From positions 119,576 to 183,575 of the forward strand of contig NZ_FQUT01000010.1 of NCBI RefSeq assembly GCF_900129245.1: DNA of 64,000 bases. Reading direction: 5' to 3'. The notes under the pieces were generated by a model. It was not told the origin of the DNA. It saw only the letters and a program-made list of their open reading frames with translations, and did not search any database. Below are positions 51,449 through 60,566 of the stretch, one piece after another. The position numbers and the translations under genes are program-made. The stretch's first letter is position 1, and each line of letters opens with the position of its first letter. The DNA comes from Chryseobacterium arachidis. Its GTDB lineage: Bacteria; Bacteroidota; Bacteroidia; Flavobacteriales; Weeksellaceae.

Positions 51449-52528
51449 ATGATTATCAAAAAGCTTTCCCTGTACAATTTCAAAAACCATTCTGAGAAAA
51501 AATTTGAGTTTTCGCCGCAAATCAATTGTTTTGTGGGAAACAACGGCGTGGGAAAGACCAACATTCTGGATGCGCTTCATTATCTTTCGGTCGGAAAAAG
51601 TTTTTTGGGAAATACAGATCTGAACAACATCAAAACGGATGAAGATTTTTTCACGATTGATGCTGAAGTTCAAAACGATGACAGTGAAGATAATATTAAA
51701 ATTCTTCAGCCTAAAGAAGCAAAAAAAGTCATTAAAAAAAATGACAAAAGCTATGATCGAATGGCAGATCATATCGGATATTTGCCCAGTGTGATGATTT
51801 CCCCGTATGATTCCAACCTAATTTCAGATTCGGGAGAAAGTCGGAGAAAGTTTCTGGATTCTATGATTTCCCAGACCGATTCGGGATATTTATTTGATCT
51901 GATTCAGTATCAGAAAACGATTCAACAGAGAAATGCATTATTAAAATATTTCGCCAAAAACAGAGTTTGGGATAAAGATTCCCTGGAAATCTATGATGAT
52001 CCTATTATAAAATTCGGAACTAAAATTTTTAATAAGAGAAGGGATTTTGTTGAAAAACTAAATCCGATCGTACAGAATTTTTACCAGATTATTTCCGGCG
52101 GAAAGGAAACGGTTTCCGTTATTTATGAATCTCATTTACTGGAAGATAATTTTGAAAATTTACTGAAGGAAAGTTTAGAAAAAGACAGAATGCTGACCTA
52201 TACTTCAAAAGGAATTCATAAAGATGACCTTTTATTTGAAATGAATTCTGTTTTAATCAAGAAAATTGGTTCACAAGGACAGCAAAAGTCATTTTTAATT
52301 TCATTAAAATTAGCTCAGATGAGCCTGATCAAGGAGTTAACCAACAAAACACCGGTTCTTTTATTGGATGACATTTTTGACAAGCTGGATGACAGCCGTG
52401 TTTCACAGTTGATCGAGCTGGTGAATCAGGAAAACTTCGGGCAGATTTTCATTACGGATACGCACAGAGAGCGTACGGAAAATGTTGTGAAGAAAATTAA
52501 TGAGGAAAGTATTATTTTTGAGATATAA
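51449..52528 (+). CDS. recF: DNA replication and repair protein RecF
   Basis: A 359-residue SMC-like ATPase. The Walker A motif GNNGVGKT is at residues 30-37, the signature QGQQKSFLISLKLAQMSLI precedes Walker B (PVLLLDDIFDKLD), and the C-terminal FITDTHRERT contains the D-loop/H region. RecF helps load RecA at gapped DNA with RecO and RecR. Its last base is the A of the next gene's start codon (TAATG overlap). As in other Bacteroidota, a DUF721 gene lies downstream, here after two inserted genes. Confidence 0.97.
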   Translation: MIIKKLSLYNFKNHSEKKFEFSPQINCFVGNNGVGKTNILDALHYLSVGKSFLGNTDLNNIKTDEDFFTIDAEVQNDDSEDNIKILQPKEAKKVIKKNDKSYDRMADHIGYLPSVMISPYDSNLISDSGESRRKFLDSMISQTDSGYLFDLIQYQKTIQQRNALLKYFAKNRVWDKDSLEIYDDPIIKFGTKIFNKRRDFVEKLNPIVQNFYQIISGGKETVSVIYESHLLEDNFENLLKESLEKDRMLTYTSKGIHKDDLLFEMNSVLIKKIGSQGQQKSFLISLKLAQMSLIKELTNKTPVLLLDDIFDKLDDSRVSQLIELVNQENFGQIFITDTHRERTENVVKKINEESIIFEI

Positions 52529-53163
52529 TGGTAAGAATATATTTCATATTATCTATTTTATCTTTTGCTTTCTGTTTTAGTCAGAAAAAAATAAAAGTAC
52601 CTCATGAACCTAAAGTCTTTGACACTTATATTAATCGAGATTTTAAACCAACAGCTTTTAATAATCATATAAAAAAATTCCCTTTTAATAAAACTTCAAA
52701 AATAAAGCTTGTTTCTTATAATTTAGATTTTAAGAAAGAACCTATCTATACTCCACCACCCATCGGGGATTCAATAGCTATAAAAAATTATGAAAACAGA
52801 AAGTTTCCTGTAAAATTATCCGATATTTTATCCGATGAGAATCTTAACGGAGCACAACAACAAAAGAATTTAAACTTAATAGAGATCAAAGAGTTGTCTA
52901 ATATTATTTTCAATGAATGTGGTAAATATATGATGGGATTGATTAGTACCAGCGGGTGCTATTTTCCCAGAAATGCCATTCTTTTTTATGATGAAGACGA
53001 TAAAATTTTCGGCTATCTGGAAATCTGTTTTCAATGTGGAGGTTTTGAATCTGATCCTAAAAATTTATTTGACAATGATTTAGTTTGTGATGACATCTAC
53101 AATAAACTAGAAAAGTTTTTTAATAAAACAGGGGTCAAAACTCAATATAAAGAAGAAAAATAA
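52528..53163 (+). CDS. Cysteine-containing exported protein, paralogue 1
   Basis: A 211-residue protein with a hydrophobic N-terminal signal (LSILSFAFCFSQ). The conserved core is IFNECGKYMMG, GCYFPRNAILFYDEDDKIFGYLEICFQCGGFES, with four or more cysteines including CFQCGG, which could form disulfides or bind a metal. The start codon overlaps the recF stop (TAATG). I do not recognise a characterised family. It is close in order and motifs to the next gene and forms an inserted pair in the recF-DUF721 operon. Confidence 0.8.
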   Translation: MVRIYFILSILSFAFCFSQKKIKVPHEPKVFDTYINRDFKPTAFNNHIKKFPFNKTSKIKLVSYNLDFKKEPIYTPPPIGDSIAIKNYENRKFPVKLSDILSDENLNGAQQQKNLNLIEIKELSNIIFNECGKYMMGLISTSGCYFPRNAILFYDEDDKIFGYLEICFQCGGFESDPKNLFDNDLVCDDIYNKLEKFFNKTGVKTQYKEEK

Positions 53164-53166
53164 GTA

Positions 53167-53748
53167 ATGAAAAGATTGTTATTTTTTATTTGTCTGGTAT
53201 TATTTTCTGTTTCATTCGGTCAAAAAAAATTTTCGACAAATGAAATGATTAATAGTTTTCCTTTTAATAAGGCAACAACAATAAAAATCATTTCTTATAA
53301 TGTACAATTCCGCGGCATGGTTCCGTTGCCGCCACCACCGAATATTGCTTCAGACTCTAATGCCTTAAAAAAATGGGAAGAAGCTCAAAAGAAACCCATT
53401 GATATTAAGAATATTCATAAACAAAAAAATCTAATTGGTATTGATGAATCAAAAACTCTAAATCTTCCTGAAATTCATCAACTTTACAATACAATTTTCA
53501 ATACCTGCGGAAAATTCATGGGTGGCAGCGTTATGGGAAACAAATGTTTTTTTCCAAGAAACGCAGTACTTTTCTATGATGAAGACGATAAAGTTTTTGA
53601 TATTTTTGAAATCTGCTTTGAATGCGACGGTTTAAGATCTTCTACAGAAAGTAGTATTTTCATTAATGATCAGTGCAATAAGTTTTATCCTGAACTGGAA
53701 AAATTTTTCCAAAGCAAAGGATTACAAACACAATATACTCAAAAATAA
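53167..53748 (+). CDS. Cysteine-containing exported protein, paralogue 2
   Basis: A 193-residue protein with a signal peptide (LLFFICLVLFSVSFGQ). It shares FNTCGKFMGG, CFFPRNAVLFYDEDDKVFDIFEICFECDG and a C-terminal YPELEKFFQSKGLQTQYTQK with the upstream gene, so the two arose by duplication. A proline-rich stretch (VPLPPPPN) precedes the core. Its function is unknown; the cysteines suggest an exported, disulfide-bonded or metal-binding domain. It is separated from its neighbours by 2-3 bp. Confidence 0.8.
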   Translation: MKRLLFFICLVLFSVSFGQKKFSTNEMINSFPFNKATTIKIISYNVQFRGMVPLPPPPNIASDSNALKKWEEAQKKPIDIKNIHKQKNLIGIDESKTLNLPEIHQLYNTIFNTCGKFMGGSVMGNKCFFPRNAVLFYDEDDKVFDIFEICFECDGLRSSTESSIFINDQCNKFYPELEKFFQSKGLQTQYTQK

Positions 53749-53750
53749 AC

Positions 53751-54047
53751 ATGAAAAAAAATAAAAAACGTGAATTCCAATCCTCAGAACTTGTAAAATC
53801 TTTTGCAAGGATTCATGGTTTCGAACATAAATTAATCGCTTTTGAAATTAAAGACTTTTTGGAGGATTACCTTGACGAAAGCCTTTTTAACGAAATTAAA
53901 AGTGTGAATATTGAGGATAAATGTGTCATCATAAAAATTAATTCGCCCATACTGAAGCACGATTTTCAGATGCGTAAAAGCTTTTACTTAAAAAAGTTTC
54001 AGGACAAATTCGGAGCTGATAAATTTAATGATCTTCAGATTTTGTAG
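53751..54047 (+). CDS. DUF721 (DciA-like) protein
   Basis: A 98-residue basic protein: SSELVKSFARIHGFEHKLIAFEIKDFLEDYL, then VIIKINSPILKHDFQMRKSFYLKKFQDKFG. This is the short KH-like DUF721 fold. In other bacteria such proteins (DciA) help load the replicative helicase, and in Bacteroidota the gene often sits near recF. The helicase-loading role is from the family and is not shown here. Its 3' end overlaps the convergent membrane-protein gene by 23 bp. Confidence 0.85.
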   Translation: MKKNKKREFQSSELVKSFARIHGFEHKLIAFEIKDFLEDYLDESLFNEIKSVNIEDKCVIIKINSPILKHDFQMRKSFYLKKFQDKFGADKFNDLQIL

Positions 54048-56055
54048 ACATTCTGCTGTTTATCAGTTCGTCTGCCCTGTTATCTAATCTCGATCGCAGC
54101 GGAATGAAAAACTTCAGCGGATGGTTCAGGAAATACTTAAAAATTTCTCTGTAAATCTCACTTACTTGTCCTACATTCAGCTTTCTAGATCTGAACGCTA
54201 AAAACATAGAAAGTGTGAAACTCACCAGAAAGTTAAAAAATCCGATCAGAAAAACCGTAATAAAAGAAATCCAAAAAGTGTAGGAATCAACAGAAAAATC
54301 TTTCCCATACAAGCCTAAAGCAAAATTTCCTGCGGCAAAAGTAATGTGCCGAATATCCAGATCCAGGCCCAGAAACAAGCCCACCGGCGCTGTAGCTCCA
54401 AGGAAAACTCCGAACCAGAAATTGGAGACAATTCCGGGCCAGTTTTTAGCATAATATTTAGACAGGCTTTTAGCAAAGCGCTTCCCCAACAGTCTTCTTA
54501 TCGAAAAATTCTTCGCTATTCTTTCCGGAATCTGATAAAAAACCGAGTTGTTCCCGATATTTCCGGAAATAATCCCCGAAATAAAAAGATAAAACCCAGC
54601 GATACTTGCATGAAGGATTGCTTTAGATCTGAAAGGATCCAGGTCTTTCAGCAGTCTGTCGGATCGTTCAACAGCTAAATTCTGAGAGAAAAATACGTCT
54701 AATCCATAGATTATCAGCAGTGCAACAGGAAAAGACAGCAATACATTCCCCACGAACGCAATAAACTGACTTCTGAATAATTTTGAAACAAGATGCGCAA
54801 ATTCGGTGTAATTACTTTTTATATTTCCTTCTTCAGACAATACTTTAGTCATTGTTGCAGCCGTCATTGCAGGTTGTTTAGTGGCCAATGTGAATCCCAT
54901 CAGGTAGATCATAACGAATCCCATCGCATAATTCATGGAATACAGAAATGCATGCGAAAAATCGCTTCCGGGAATGTATCCGTACAGCATTTTCAGTACA
55001 CATAAAGCTCCTACAATAATTCCACCCCCACTGGCTTTATAAAACATCGTCATGTATTCTTTACGAGTCGAAGTAATATAATGCGCTCCGGTCTCCGCAG
55101 TATGGTTGGTTATCAAGTGAGAGATCATACGGGTACTGTCATTGATAAGTTCTGAAACGTTATTTCGATGAGATTTATATTTTAAAATATTAAAAATCAA
55201 CCGTTTGGAATTTATCAAAATATCTTTTTCCTGATCAATCACCAACAACTGAACAATTTCATAAATTCTCTGAACTTGTTGCCGAATTTTCAGTAGTGAC
55301 TGATTAATTTTTCCTGAAATACCGTATTTAGAAGAGTTTTTAAACGAAATATTAACAAATTCCAGACATTGTTCAATATAAATTTTAATCTGCTTATATC
55401 TGCTGTCCTTGGAATGCAATTGAAGCTCAGGATTCTTTTCAAATTCCGCAGCCAACTCTTCAAGCTCATTCTGAAGTGCCAAAAACGGATTATCAAAATT
55501 CCTGTATTGCGGAGCCATTCTTACCACTTCAACTTCCATTGCAGCGCCCGTTACACGCCATGAAAGGATGTTCATGGAGAAAAGAATTTCCTTTTTTACT
55601 TTGTGGCTGACAATAAAATCGGAAATCCCAAGAATATTAAACAGTTCATCCACTTCATTCTCCGGAAGATTATGAAAATAGCTCAGGTCTTTTTTAGGCC
55701 TTAAACTGACGTTATCAATCAGATACCAAATTGTTTTTTCATTAACAACCGGAGGCAGAACTTTATTCAGAATCCTTTTTTTAAATTCGGGAATGAAGGC
55801 ATTTTCGGACAGGATATTAGCCTCTGTCAGCGACAGATTAAAAGTTCTTTCACTGAAAATATGATGAATATAATATTTAAAATTTTCGGTAGACTGAGGA
55901 TTATTTTTGAAAAAACGAAGAACCTCCTTAAATTCAGCTTTTTTTACACTTTCCAAAAGTTCAGCCAATGGCTCTAAGGAAAGGGTTTCATTCTTAAAAG
56001 AAAAGTATTTTTTAAGAATCGAATCAAAGTTTACGCTAGAATTTAGGAATTTCAT
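54025..56055 (-). CDS. Gcr-type "site-specific recombinase" family membrane protein
   Basis: A 676-residue protein with a cytoplasmic N-terminal half (1-340, helical) and several membrane segments in the C-terminal half (for example GGGIIVGALCVLKMLYGYIPG, FVGNVLLSFPVALLIIYGLDVFF, FWISFITVFLIGFFNFLVSF). This matches PF10136 (SpecificRecomb), named after the gonococcal gcr gene. The membrane topology and lack of recombinase catalytic motifs make a recombinase role doubtful. mtgA precedes it on the same strand by 13 bp. Confidence 0.87.
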   Translation of the reverse strand: MKFLNSSVNFDSILKKYFSFKNETLSLEPLAELLESVKKAEFKEVLRFFKNNPQSTENFKYYIHHIFSERTFNLSLTEANILSENAFIPEFKKRILNKVLPPVVNEKTIWYLIDNVSLRPKKDLSYFHNLPENEVDELFNILGISDFIVSHKVKKEILFSMNILSWRVTGAAMEVEVVRMAPQYRNFDNPFLALQNELEELAAEFEKNPELQLHSKDSRYKQIKIYIEQCLEFVNISFKNSSKYGISGKINQSLLKIRQQVQRIYEIVQLLVIDQEKDILINSKRLIFNILKYKSHRNNVSELINDSTRMISHLITNHTAETGAHYITSTRKEYMTMFYKASGGGIIVGALCVLKMLYGYIPGSDFSHAFLYSMNYAMGFVMIYLMGFTLATKQPAMTAATMTKVLSEEGNIKSNYTEFAHLVSKLFRSQFIAFVGNVLLSFPVALLIIYGLDVFFSQNLAVERSDRLLKDLDPFRSKAILHASIAGFYLFISGIISGNIGNNSVFYQIPERIAKNFSIRRLLGKRFAKSLSKYYAKNWPGIVSNFWFGVFLGATAPVGLFLGLDLDIRHITFAAGNFALGLYGKDFSVDSYTFWISFITVFLIGFFNFLVSFTLSMFLAFRSRKLNVGQVSEIYREIFKYFLNHPLKFFIPLRSRLDNRADELINSRMSTKSEDH

Positions 56056-56068
56056 TAGTACAAAGATA

Positions 56069-56713
56069 CTATTTCAAACTCACATTCCTCATTTGTCGCA
56101 TAATCCAGTTATGCTTCTTTCTCAAATAGGCAGACGGATTTTTAGGATCGTATTTTTTAGGATTAGGTAAAACTGCCGCAATCCAGGCTGCTTCAGAAGA
56201 GGTGAGATCTTTAGACGATTTTCCGAAATAATACTTTGCAGCTGCTTCTACTCCAAAAACTCCCTGCCCCATTTCAATAGAATTCAGGTAGCGTTCAAGG
56301 ATAATATCTTTAGACCATACTTTTTCAATGATAAAAGTATATACTGCTTCCAGCCCTTTTCTCAGCCAGCTTCTGCCCTGCCAAAGAAAAACATTTTTTG
56401 CAGTTTGCTGGGAAATGGTACTTCCGCCTCTCAGTTTTTTGCCTTTTTCATTGTTTTTCATGGCTTTTTCGATTGCGGAATAGTCGAAACCATCATGATT
56501 AAAGAATTTCTGGTCTTCAGATGCGATGACTGCCTTTTTTACCTTATCTCCCATTTCATCATAGGGGATATAATCTCTCTGCAGCCTTCCGTATTCGAAA
56601 AGCCCACCGATTTGCGTAAGTGTGATAGGCGGATTAAAAAAACGTCCCCAAACGATGAATACCACATTAAGAATCAGAATAATGAATATAATCTGTTTAA
56701 TTTTTTTCCACAT
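56069..56713 (-). CDS. mtgA: Monofunctional biosynthetic peptidoglycan transglycosylase
   Basis: I use the ATG at 56711-56713 (MWKKIKQIIFIILILN) rather than the upstream one at 56746, because the former gives the usual N-terminal signal anchor. The result is 214 residues. It is a GT51 domain with catalytic E66 in VIASEDQKFFNHDGFD, the second conserved acid region (ILERYLNSIEMGQGVFGVEAAA) and RGGSTISQQTAKN. It polymerises lipid II in the inner membrane. The SBP-lipoprotein gene lies upstream on the strand and the Gcr-type gene downstream. Confidence 0.95.
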   Translation of the reverse strand: MWKKIKQIIFIILILNVVFIVWGRFFNPPITLTQIGGLFEYGRLQRDYIPYDEMGDKVKKAVIASEDQKFFNHDGFDYSAIEKAMKNNEKGKKLRGGSTISQQTAKNVFLWQGRSWLRKGLEAVYTFIIEKVWSKDIILERYLNSIEMGQGVFGVEAAAKYYFGKSSKDLTSSEAAWIAAVLPNPKKYDPKNPSAYLRKKHNWIMRQMRNVSLK

Positions 56714-56756
56714 AATCTTGGTAAAATGATTGTCAAAAATAAGCAAATACTCCGAG

Positions 56757-57803
56757 TTATTGCAATTCTTTCATGTAGGTCAGCTGATAATCCGGCAGTA
56801 ATTCGGGATGAAAAATCTTGATATAATCTTTCAAAACGAGATCAGCACGTACCACCCCGCTCTCGAAAAAATCATTGGCTTTCGCTCTTTCTTTACCTGT
56901 GATAACATATACTTTTCCTTTGTTGAAAACGTTTAATTCTCCATATAAAGGATTCATGCTGAGCATTTCCCTCTTGGTGATGTGATTGCCTGCATTTACC
57001 CAATACTGAACTTTATCTGCTGTGGCAAAAACCTCTTCAAAACTCATGGTAACTGCTTTTTCTTCCGTGTTGGATTTCAGTACATAATTGGCATTGGCAT
57101 CAGAAATAAAGTTAGCGACAGATGTTTTTCCGCCTGGCAAATACCATACATCTCCGTACATTTCGTTGGCTAAAACCGTCGGCTTTTCTTTTGCCTTTAA
57201 CGCTAACTGTTTTAATTCATTATAATTTTTTTCAATCTCTTTATATTTGGTTTCGCCTTCTTCTTCTTTTCCTAAAAGCTTCCCGAAGATTTTAAGATAA
57301 GCGGTTTTTTCAAGCGGTTTCTGTTCCATATATTCATCCAGAAAAACAACCTGAATCCCATTATTTTTCAGCAACTGATAAGTGTTGTCGAAACTGGCAA
57401 TGTGGTTGGTGAAAATCGCATCCGGCTTCAGAGAAATAATTTTTTCAACATCATATTTCTGATCGCTTCCTACATTCTGAATTTTTCCATCTTTTAATAA
57501 ACTTTGAATTTTTTCCGAATAAATATACTCCGGACTGGAAACTCCGATCAATAAATCCACAGCATTAAGTTCGGAAATATATCCCGCCATGCTCGCATTC
57601 AGTAAAATGATTTTCTTGAAAGGAATTTGATTTTGTTTGAAATCGTAGGTAAAATTTCCCGACTTCATCTGCAAAACACCATTTTGAACCTTATAGGTTA
57701 CCAGATTTGAAATTGAAACGGCTTCCGAAGACGAAATTTTTGGTTCTCTTTTACAGGCGATTAGCGTGAAAAACGCGATTAACAGTAAAATTTTTGCTTT
57801 CAT
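56757..57803 (-). CDS. ABC-transporter substrate-binding lipoprotein (metal-chelate type)
   Basis: A 348-residue lipoprotein (MKAKILLLIAFFTLIAC, Cys17) of the BtuF/FhuD-like Fe3+/B12-binding family (PF01497). It starts with FKKIILLNASMAGYISELNAVDLLIGVSSPEYI and continues with NVGSDQKYDVEKIISLKPDAIF and ANEMYGDVWYLPGGKTSVANFISDANA. It would capture a siderophore, haem or cobalamin-type ligand in the periplasm. The permease and ATPase genes are not in the window. Confidence 0.92.
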   Translation of the reverse strand: MKAKILLLIAFFTLIACKREPKISSSEAVSISNLVTYKVQNGVLQMKSGNFTYDFKQNQIPFKKIILLNASMAGYISELNAVDLLIGVSSPEYIYSEKIQSLLKDGKIQNVGSDQKYDVEKIISLKPDAIFTNHIASFDNTYQLLKNNGIQVVFLDEYMEQKPLEKTAYLKIFGKLLGKEEEGETKYKEIEKNYNELKQLALKAKEKPTVLANEMYGDVWYLPGGKTSVANFISDANANYVLKSNTEEKAVTMSFEEVFATADKVQYWVNAGNHITKREMLSMNPLYGELNVFNKGKVYVITGKERAKANDFFESGVVRADLVLKDYIKIFHPELLPDYQLTYMKELQ

Positions 57804-57804
57804 C

Positions 57805-57835
57805 TTTCAAAGAAAAGAAAAAAGTGCTATATTTG
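57805..57835 (+). promoter_or_regulatory. Promoter of the tRNA-Arg gene
   Basis: TTTC (57805-57808), a one-off match to the -33 TTTG, a 19-nt spacer, then TATATTTG (57828-57835), an exact -7 match. The tRNA begins 28 bp later. It lies just outside the divergent SBP start at 57803. Confidence 0.65.
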
Positions 57836-57863
57836 CAAACCTTTAAACAACAAGGAAACAAAA

Positions 57864-57937
57864 GGCCTCGTGGCGCAACTGAATAGCGCATCTGATTACG
57901 GCTCAGAAGGTTACAGGTTTGAATCCTGTCGAGGTCA
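57864..57937 (+). tRNA. tRNA-Arg (anticodon ACG)
   Basis: A cloverleaf of 74 nt. The acceptor GGCCTCG pairs with CGAGGTC (57930-57936) with one G-U pair. The anticodon stem TCTGA/TCAGA has the loop TTACGGC, anticodon ACG (reads CGN arginine codons after A34 is modified to inosine). The T arm contains GGTTTGAATCC. The discriminator is A; CCA is not encoded. Confidence 0.93.
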
Positions 57938-57941
57938 CTAG

Positions 57942-57976
57942 ACCGACATTTTAAGATTTTACTCTTCAATGTCGGT
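57942..57976 (+). terminator. Terminator after tRNA-Arg
   Basis: ACCGACATT (57942-57950) pairs with AATGTCGGT (57968-57976) across a 17-nt loop, followed by TTTTTTTA. It starts 4 bp after the tRNA. Confidence 0.8.
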
Positions 57977-58527
57977 TTTTTTATTTCCTAATCCGTTGTT
58001 ATACTGATAGATACACTGCGCAACAATATTCATTTTAGGTGTTTGAAAACTTTTTCCGTCAAATTCGACTTTTTGGGGAAATATTAAGCACCTAATCGTC
58101 CTTTTTGTTTGTAAATCTCCCTGCTGATAAAGGTTTGCAAGGTTTTCCATTGAATTGAGTGCATTTTCTATCTTTGTCTTATGTCAAGTTTCTTGCTTTC
58201 TGATACAATGTGCTGAAGTTTCAATTCCAACTGCTCGATTTGGGTTTTGTGAGCATTTTTTATTTCCTTATAATCATCTTCATACAATTTATCGGAAAGA
58301 TATTTATCTATCGAAACTTTTTCACGAAGTAAACTGATCTCTTTTGAAATAGATTTTCTTTTCGCTTCGATATCGTAAGTAAACTGCTTGTAATTATCTA
58401 AGAGTATCTTCTTCATCAGTTCTTTGGTGATGGGATTGTATTCCAGTTTAGAAATTTCAAGCTCAAAGAGTTCATTTAATTTATCAGAGTCATCAACTTG
58501 TAAAATGACAATTTGATCTGCAATCAT
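57959..58527 (-). pseudogene. Remnant of a large serine recombinase (C-terminal part, frameshifted)
   Basis: Two frames read in order on the minus strand. 58168-58527 encodes a coiled-coil-rich segment (LMKKILLDNYKQFTYDIEAK, VSIDKYLSDKLYEDDYKEIKN) that matches the middle of resolvase-type recombinases of Bacteroidota mobile elements. It stops at a TAG. In a shifted frame the protein continues with KIENALNSMENLANLYQQGD, then LIFPQKVEFDGKSFQTPKMN, the usual C-terminus (to 57959). One frameshift near 58170 joins them. The N-terminal catalytic resolvase domain is absent, cut at about 58530 next to the alkylsulfatase stop. It lies next to the tRNA gene, so a mobile element probably once sat here. 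Confidence 0.75.
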
Positions 58528-58553
58528 AAAAGGGATCTTATCTGAAAAATAGA

Positions 58554-60539
58554 TTAAGGTTCAACGATATTAAACCAAGGATCAAAATTATCGATATGTT
58601 GAATAAATTGATTGAAAGCATCCGCATTACCTTCGATTTTTATCTTTCCGTTTTTAATATATTCATTTACCTTACTGTTGTTTCCAGCTGTTAATATCGC
58701 AAGATCATTACGGCTAACAGAAATAGTCGCGGTAATATTATTCTTTAGAAATGTGCCAATTCTTGGGGTTACCATTCCGTTTTTGACGATTAAACCAACT
58801 TTTTCATTTCTGTCAGTAAGCAGAATGTTAAAATTAAACTGATCTTTAAAATAGTCGGTTCCTTTATAGCGCATGGCGAGATAATCAAAGAATAATTCAG
58901 AAGACATTCCGCTGATCATATCTTTACTTGTTGTTCCTCCCCTTGAAATATTTTTCTTTCCATTTCTAAGCTCAGATGCTCCTGTAAGATAAAAATTTCG
59001 CCAAGGTCCCGATTCCGACATATAGCCTAACTGCTCGTAAGAATCGGCGAGTAAATTTTTAGCTTCTTGGTTCTTGCTGTCAGCAAAAACGAGATGCTTC
59101 AAAACCTCAGCAACCCATCGATATTCACCCTTGTCATAAGATTTCTTGGCTTGCTTTAAAACATTCTCGGCACCGCCCATAAATTCAACATATTTCGCAC
59201 CCGCTTCGGATGGCGGCAACGGATTTAAGTTGGATGGATTACCATCAAACCATCCGAAATAAAGTTGATATTGTGCTTTAACATCGTGACTTACAGAACC
59301 GTAGTACCCGCGGTTATAAAACTGCTTATTAAGTTCGTCAGGTAATGTCAGTATTTCAGCGATTTCCGTCGGAGTATATCCTTGGTTGGCAAGTCTTAAA
59401 GTCTGATCATGAATAAAACGATACATATCTCTCTGGTTTTCCCAGAATTTTATAATATTATCATTTCCCCATACAGGCCAATGATGGGAACCAAAGGAAA
59501 CTTCTACCTGATCCCCGAATTTCTGAATACTTTTATCAATATAGCTGCTCCATTTCAGCCCGTTTCTTACCTGTGCGCCTCTTAATGTATAAAGATTGTG
59601 AAGCGTATGGGAAATATTTTCGGCCTGACAAAAAGCCTTGAACTCAGGGAAGTAAAACATCATTTCCGCCGGAGCCTCCGATTCAGGAGTATAAATAAAT
59701 TCTATTTTGACACCGTCGATGATTTTCGTTTCACCATCCTGTTTTGAAATGATATCAGTAGGCTCCAATATTCCTGTGCTTCCTTTAGCTGTAGTCGTCC
59801 CCAATCCGGATCCAAGGCTTCCAACGGCACTTTTAGGCAAAAGATTTCCGTACATATAGGCAGCTCTTCTGCTCATTGCATTTCCCCCCATTACATTTTC
59901 GCTAATAGAATGCTCAAAAAATCCTTCAGGCGCATACACTTTAATGGCACCACTTTGAATATCTTTTTCATTAATAAATGCTCTCATCCCGCCGAAATGG
60001 TCAATATGACTGTGTGTAAGAAGAACAGCCTTTACGGGAAAATCTCCGATGTGTTTTTTTACCAATTCCATTCCAGCTAAAGCTGTTTCCTGAACGGTAA
60101 GCGGATCAATAACAATCCAACCTGTTTTTCCTTTTACCAAGGTCATATTAGCAAGATCAAAACCTCGTATCTGATAAATATTGTCGGTAACTTTAAAAAG
60201 TCCGCTGACAGCATTCAGCCTGCTCTGCCTCCATAAGCTCGGATTAGCTGTTGTAGGTGCATCGGATTTCAGAAAATCAAATGCTTTGACACTGTAAGAA
60301 ATATTACCTTCAGAATCTTTGATTTCGCCTGAAGGCAACGTAGCAATAAGTCCTTTCTGTGCATTATCAAAATCGGTATTGTCATTAAAGGGTAAATAAG
60401 CAGTCAAAGCATTATTGCTTTTTTCTGTATAAGAAGTGGATTGCTTTTCTGCTATAGAGGTTTTTTTATTCTGAGCCTGACAAAATGAAACACCAGTTAC
60501 TATAGCTGTGCCAAGCAAAAAAGTAGGAATTGTTTGCAT
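58554..60539 (-). CDS. Alkylsulfatase-type metallo-beta-lactamase hydrolase
   Basis: A 661-residue protein with a signal peptide (about 1-22, VSFCQAQ). The metallo-beta-lactamase domain holds THSHIDHFGG with H176, H178, D180 and H181. The type III alkylsulfatase regions follow (AENISHTLHNLYTLRGAQVRNGLKWS, SFGSHHWPVWGNDNIIKFWENQRDMY). Then come the all-alpha dimerisation domain (EYRWVAEVLKHLVFADSKNQ, ESGPWRNFYLTGA) and a C-terminal SCP2-like domain (about 540-660). This matches SdsA1/BDS1-type enzymes that hydrolyse primary alkyl sulfates such as SDS. It follows a channel-like protein gene by 27 bp. Confidence 0.93.
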   Translation of the reverse strand: MQTIPTFLLGTAIVTGVSFCQAQNKKTSIAEKQSTSYTEKSNNALTAYLPFNDNTDFDNAQKGLIATLPSGEIKDSEGNISYSVKAFDFLKSDAPTTANPSLWRQSRLNAVSGLFKVTDNIYQIRGFDLANMTLVKGKTGWIVIDPLTVQETALAGMELVKKHIGDFPVKAVLLTHSHIDHFGGMRAFINEKDIQSGAIKVYAPEGFFEHSISENVMGGNAMSRRAAYMYGNLLPKSAVGSLGSGLGTTTAKGSTGILEPTDIISKQDGETKIIDGVKIEFIYTPESEAPAEMMFYFPEFKAFCQAENISHTLHNLYTLRGAQVRNGLKWSSYIDKSIQKFGDQVEVSFGSHHWPVWGNDNIIKFWENQRDMYRFIHDQTLRLANQGYTPTEIAEILTLPDELNKQFYNRGYYGSVSHDVKAQYQLYFGWFDGNPSNLNPLPPSEAGAKYVEFMGGAENVLKQAKKSYDKGEYRWVAEVLKHLVFADSKNQEAKNLLADSYEQLGYMSESGPWRNFYLTGASELRNGKKNISRGGTTSKDMISGMSSELFFDYLAMRYKGTDYFKDQFNFNILLTDRNEKVGLIVKNGMVTPRIGTFLKNNITATISVSRNDLAILTAGNNSKVNEYIKNGKIKIEGNADAFNQFIQHIDNFDPWFNIVEP

Positions 60540-60566
60540 AATAAATATTTTATTGGTGATATGATA

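Noticed and set aside
54025..56055. Gcr-family protein as a true site-specific recombinase
   Set aside because: The family name is historical. The protein has many membrane segments and no tyrosine- or serine-recombinase catalytic motif, so I treat it as a membrane protein of unknown role.
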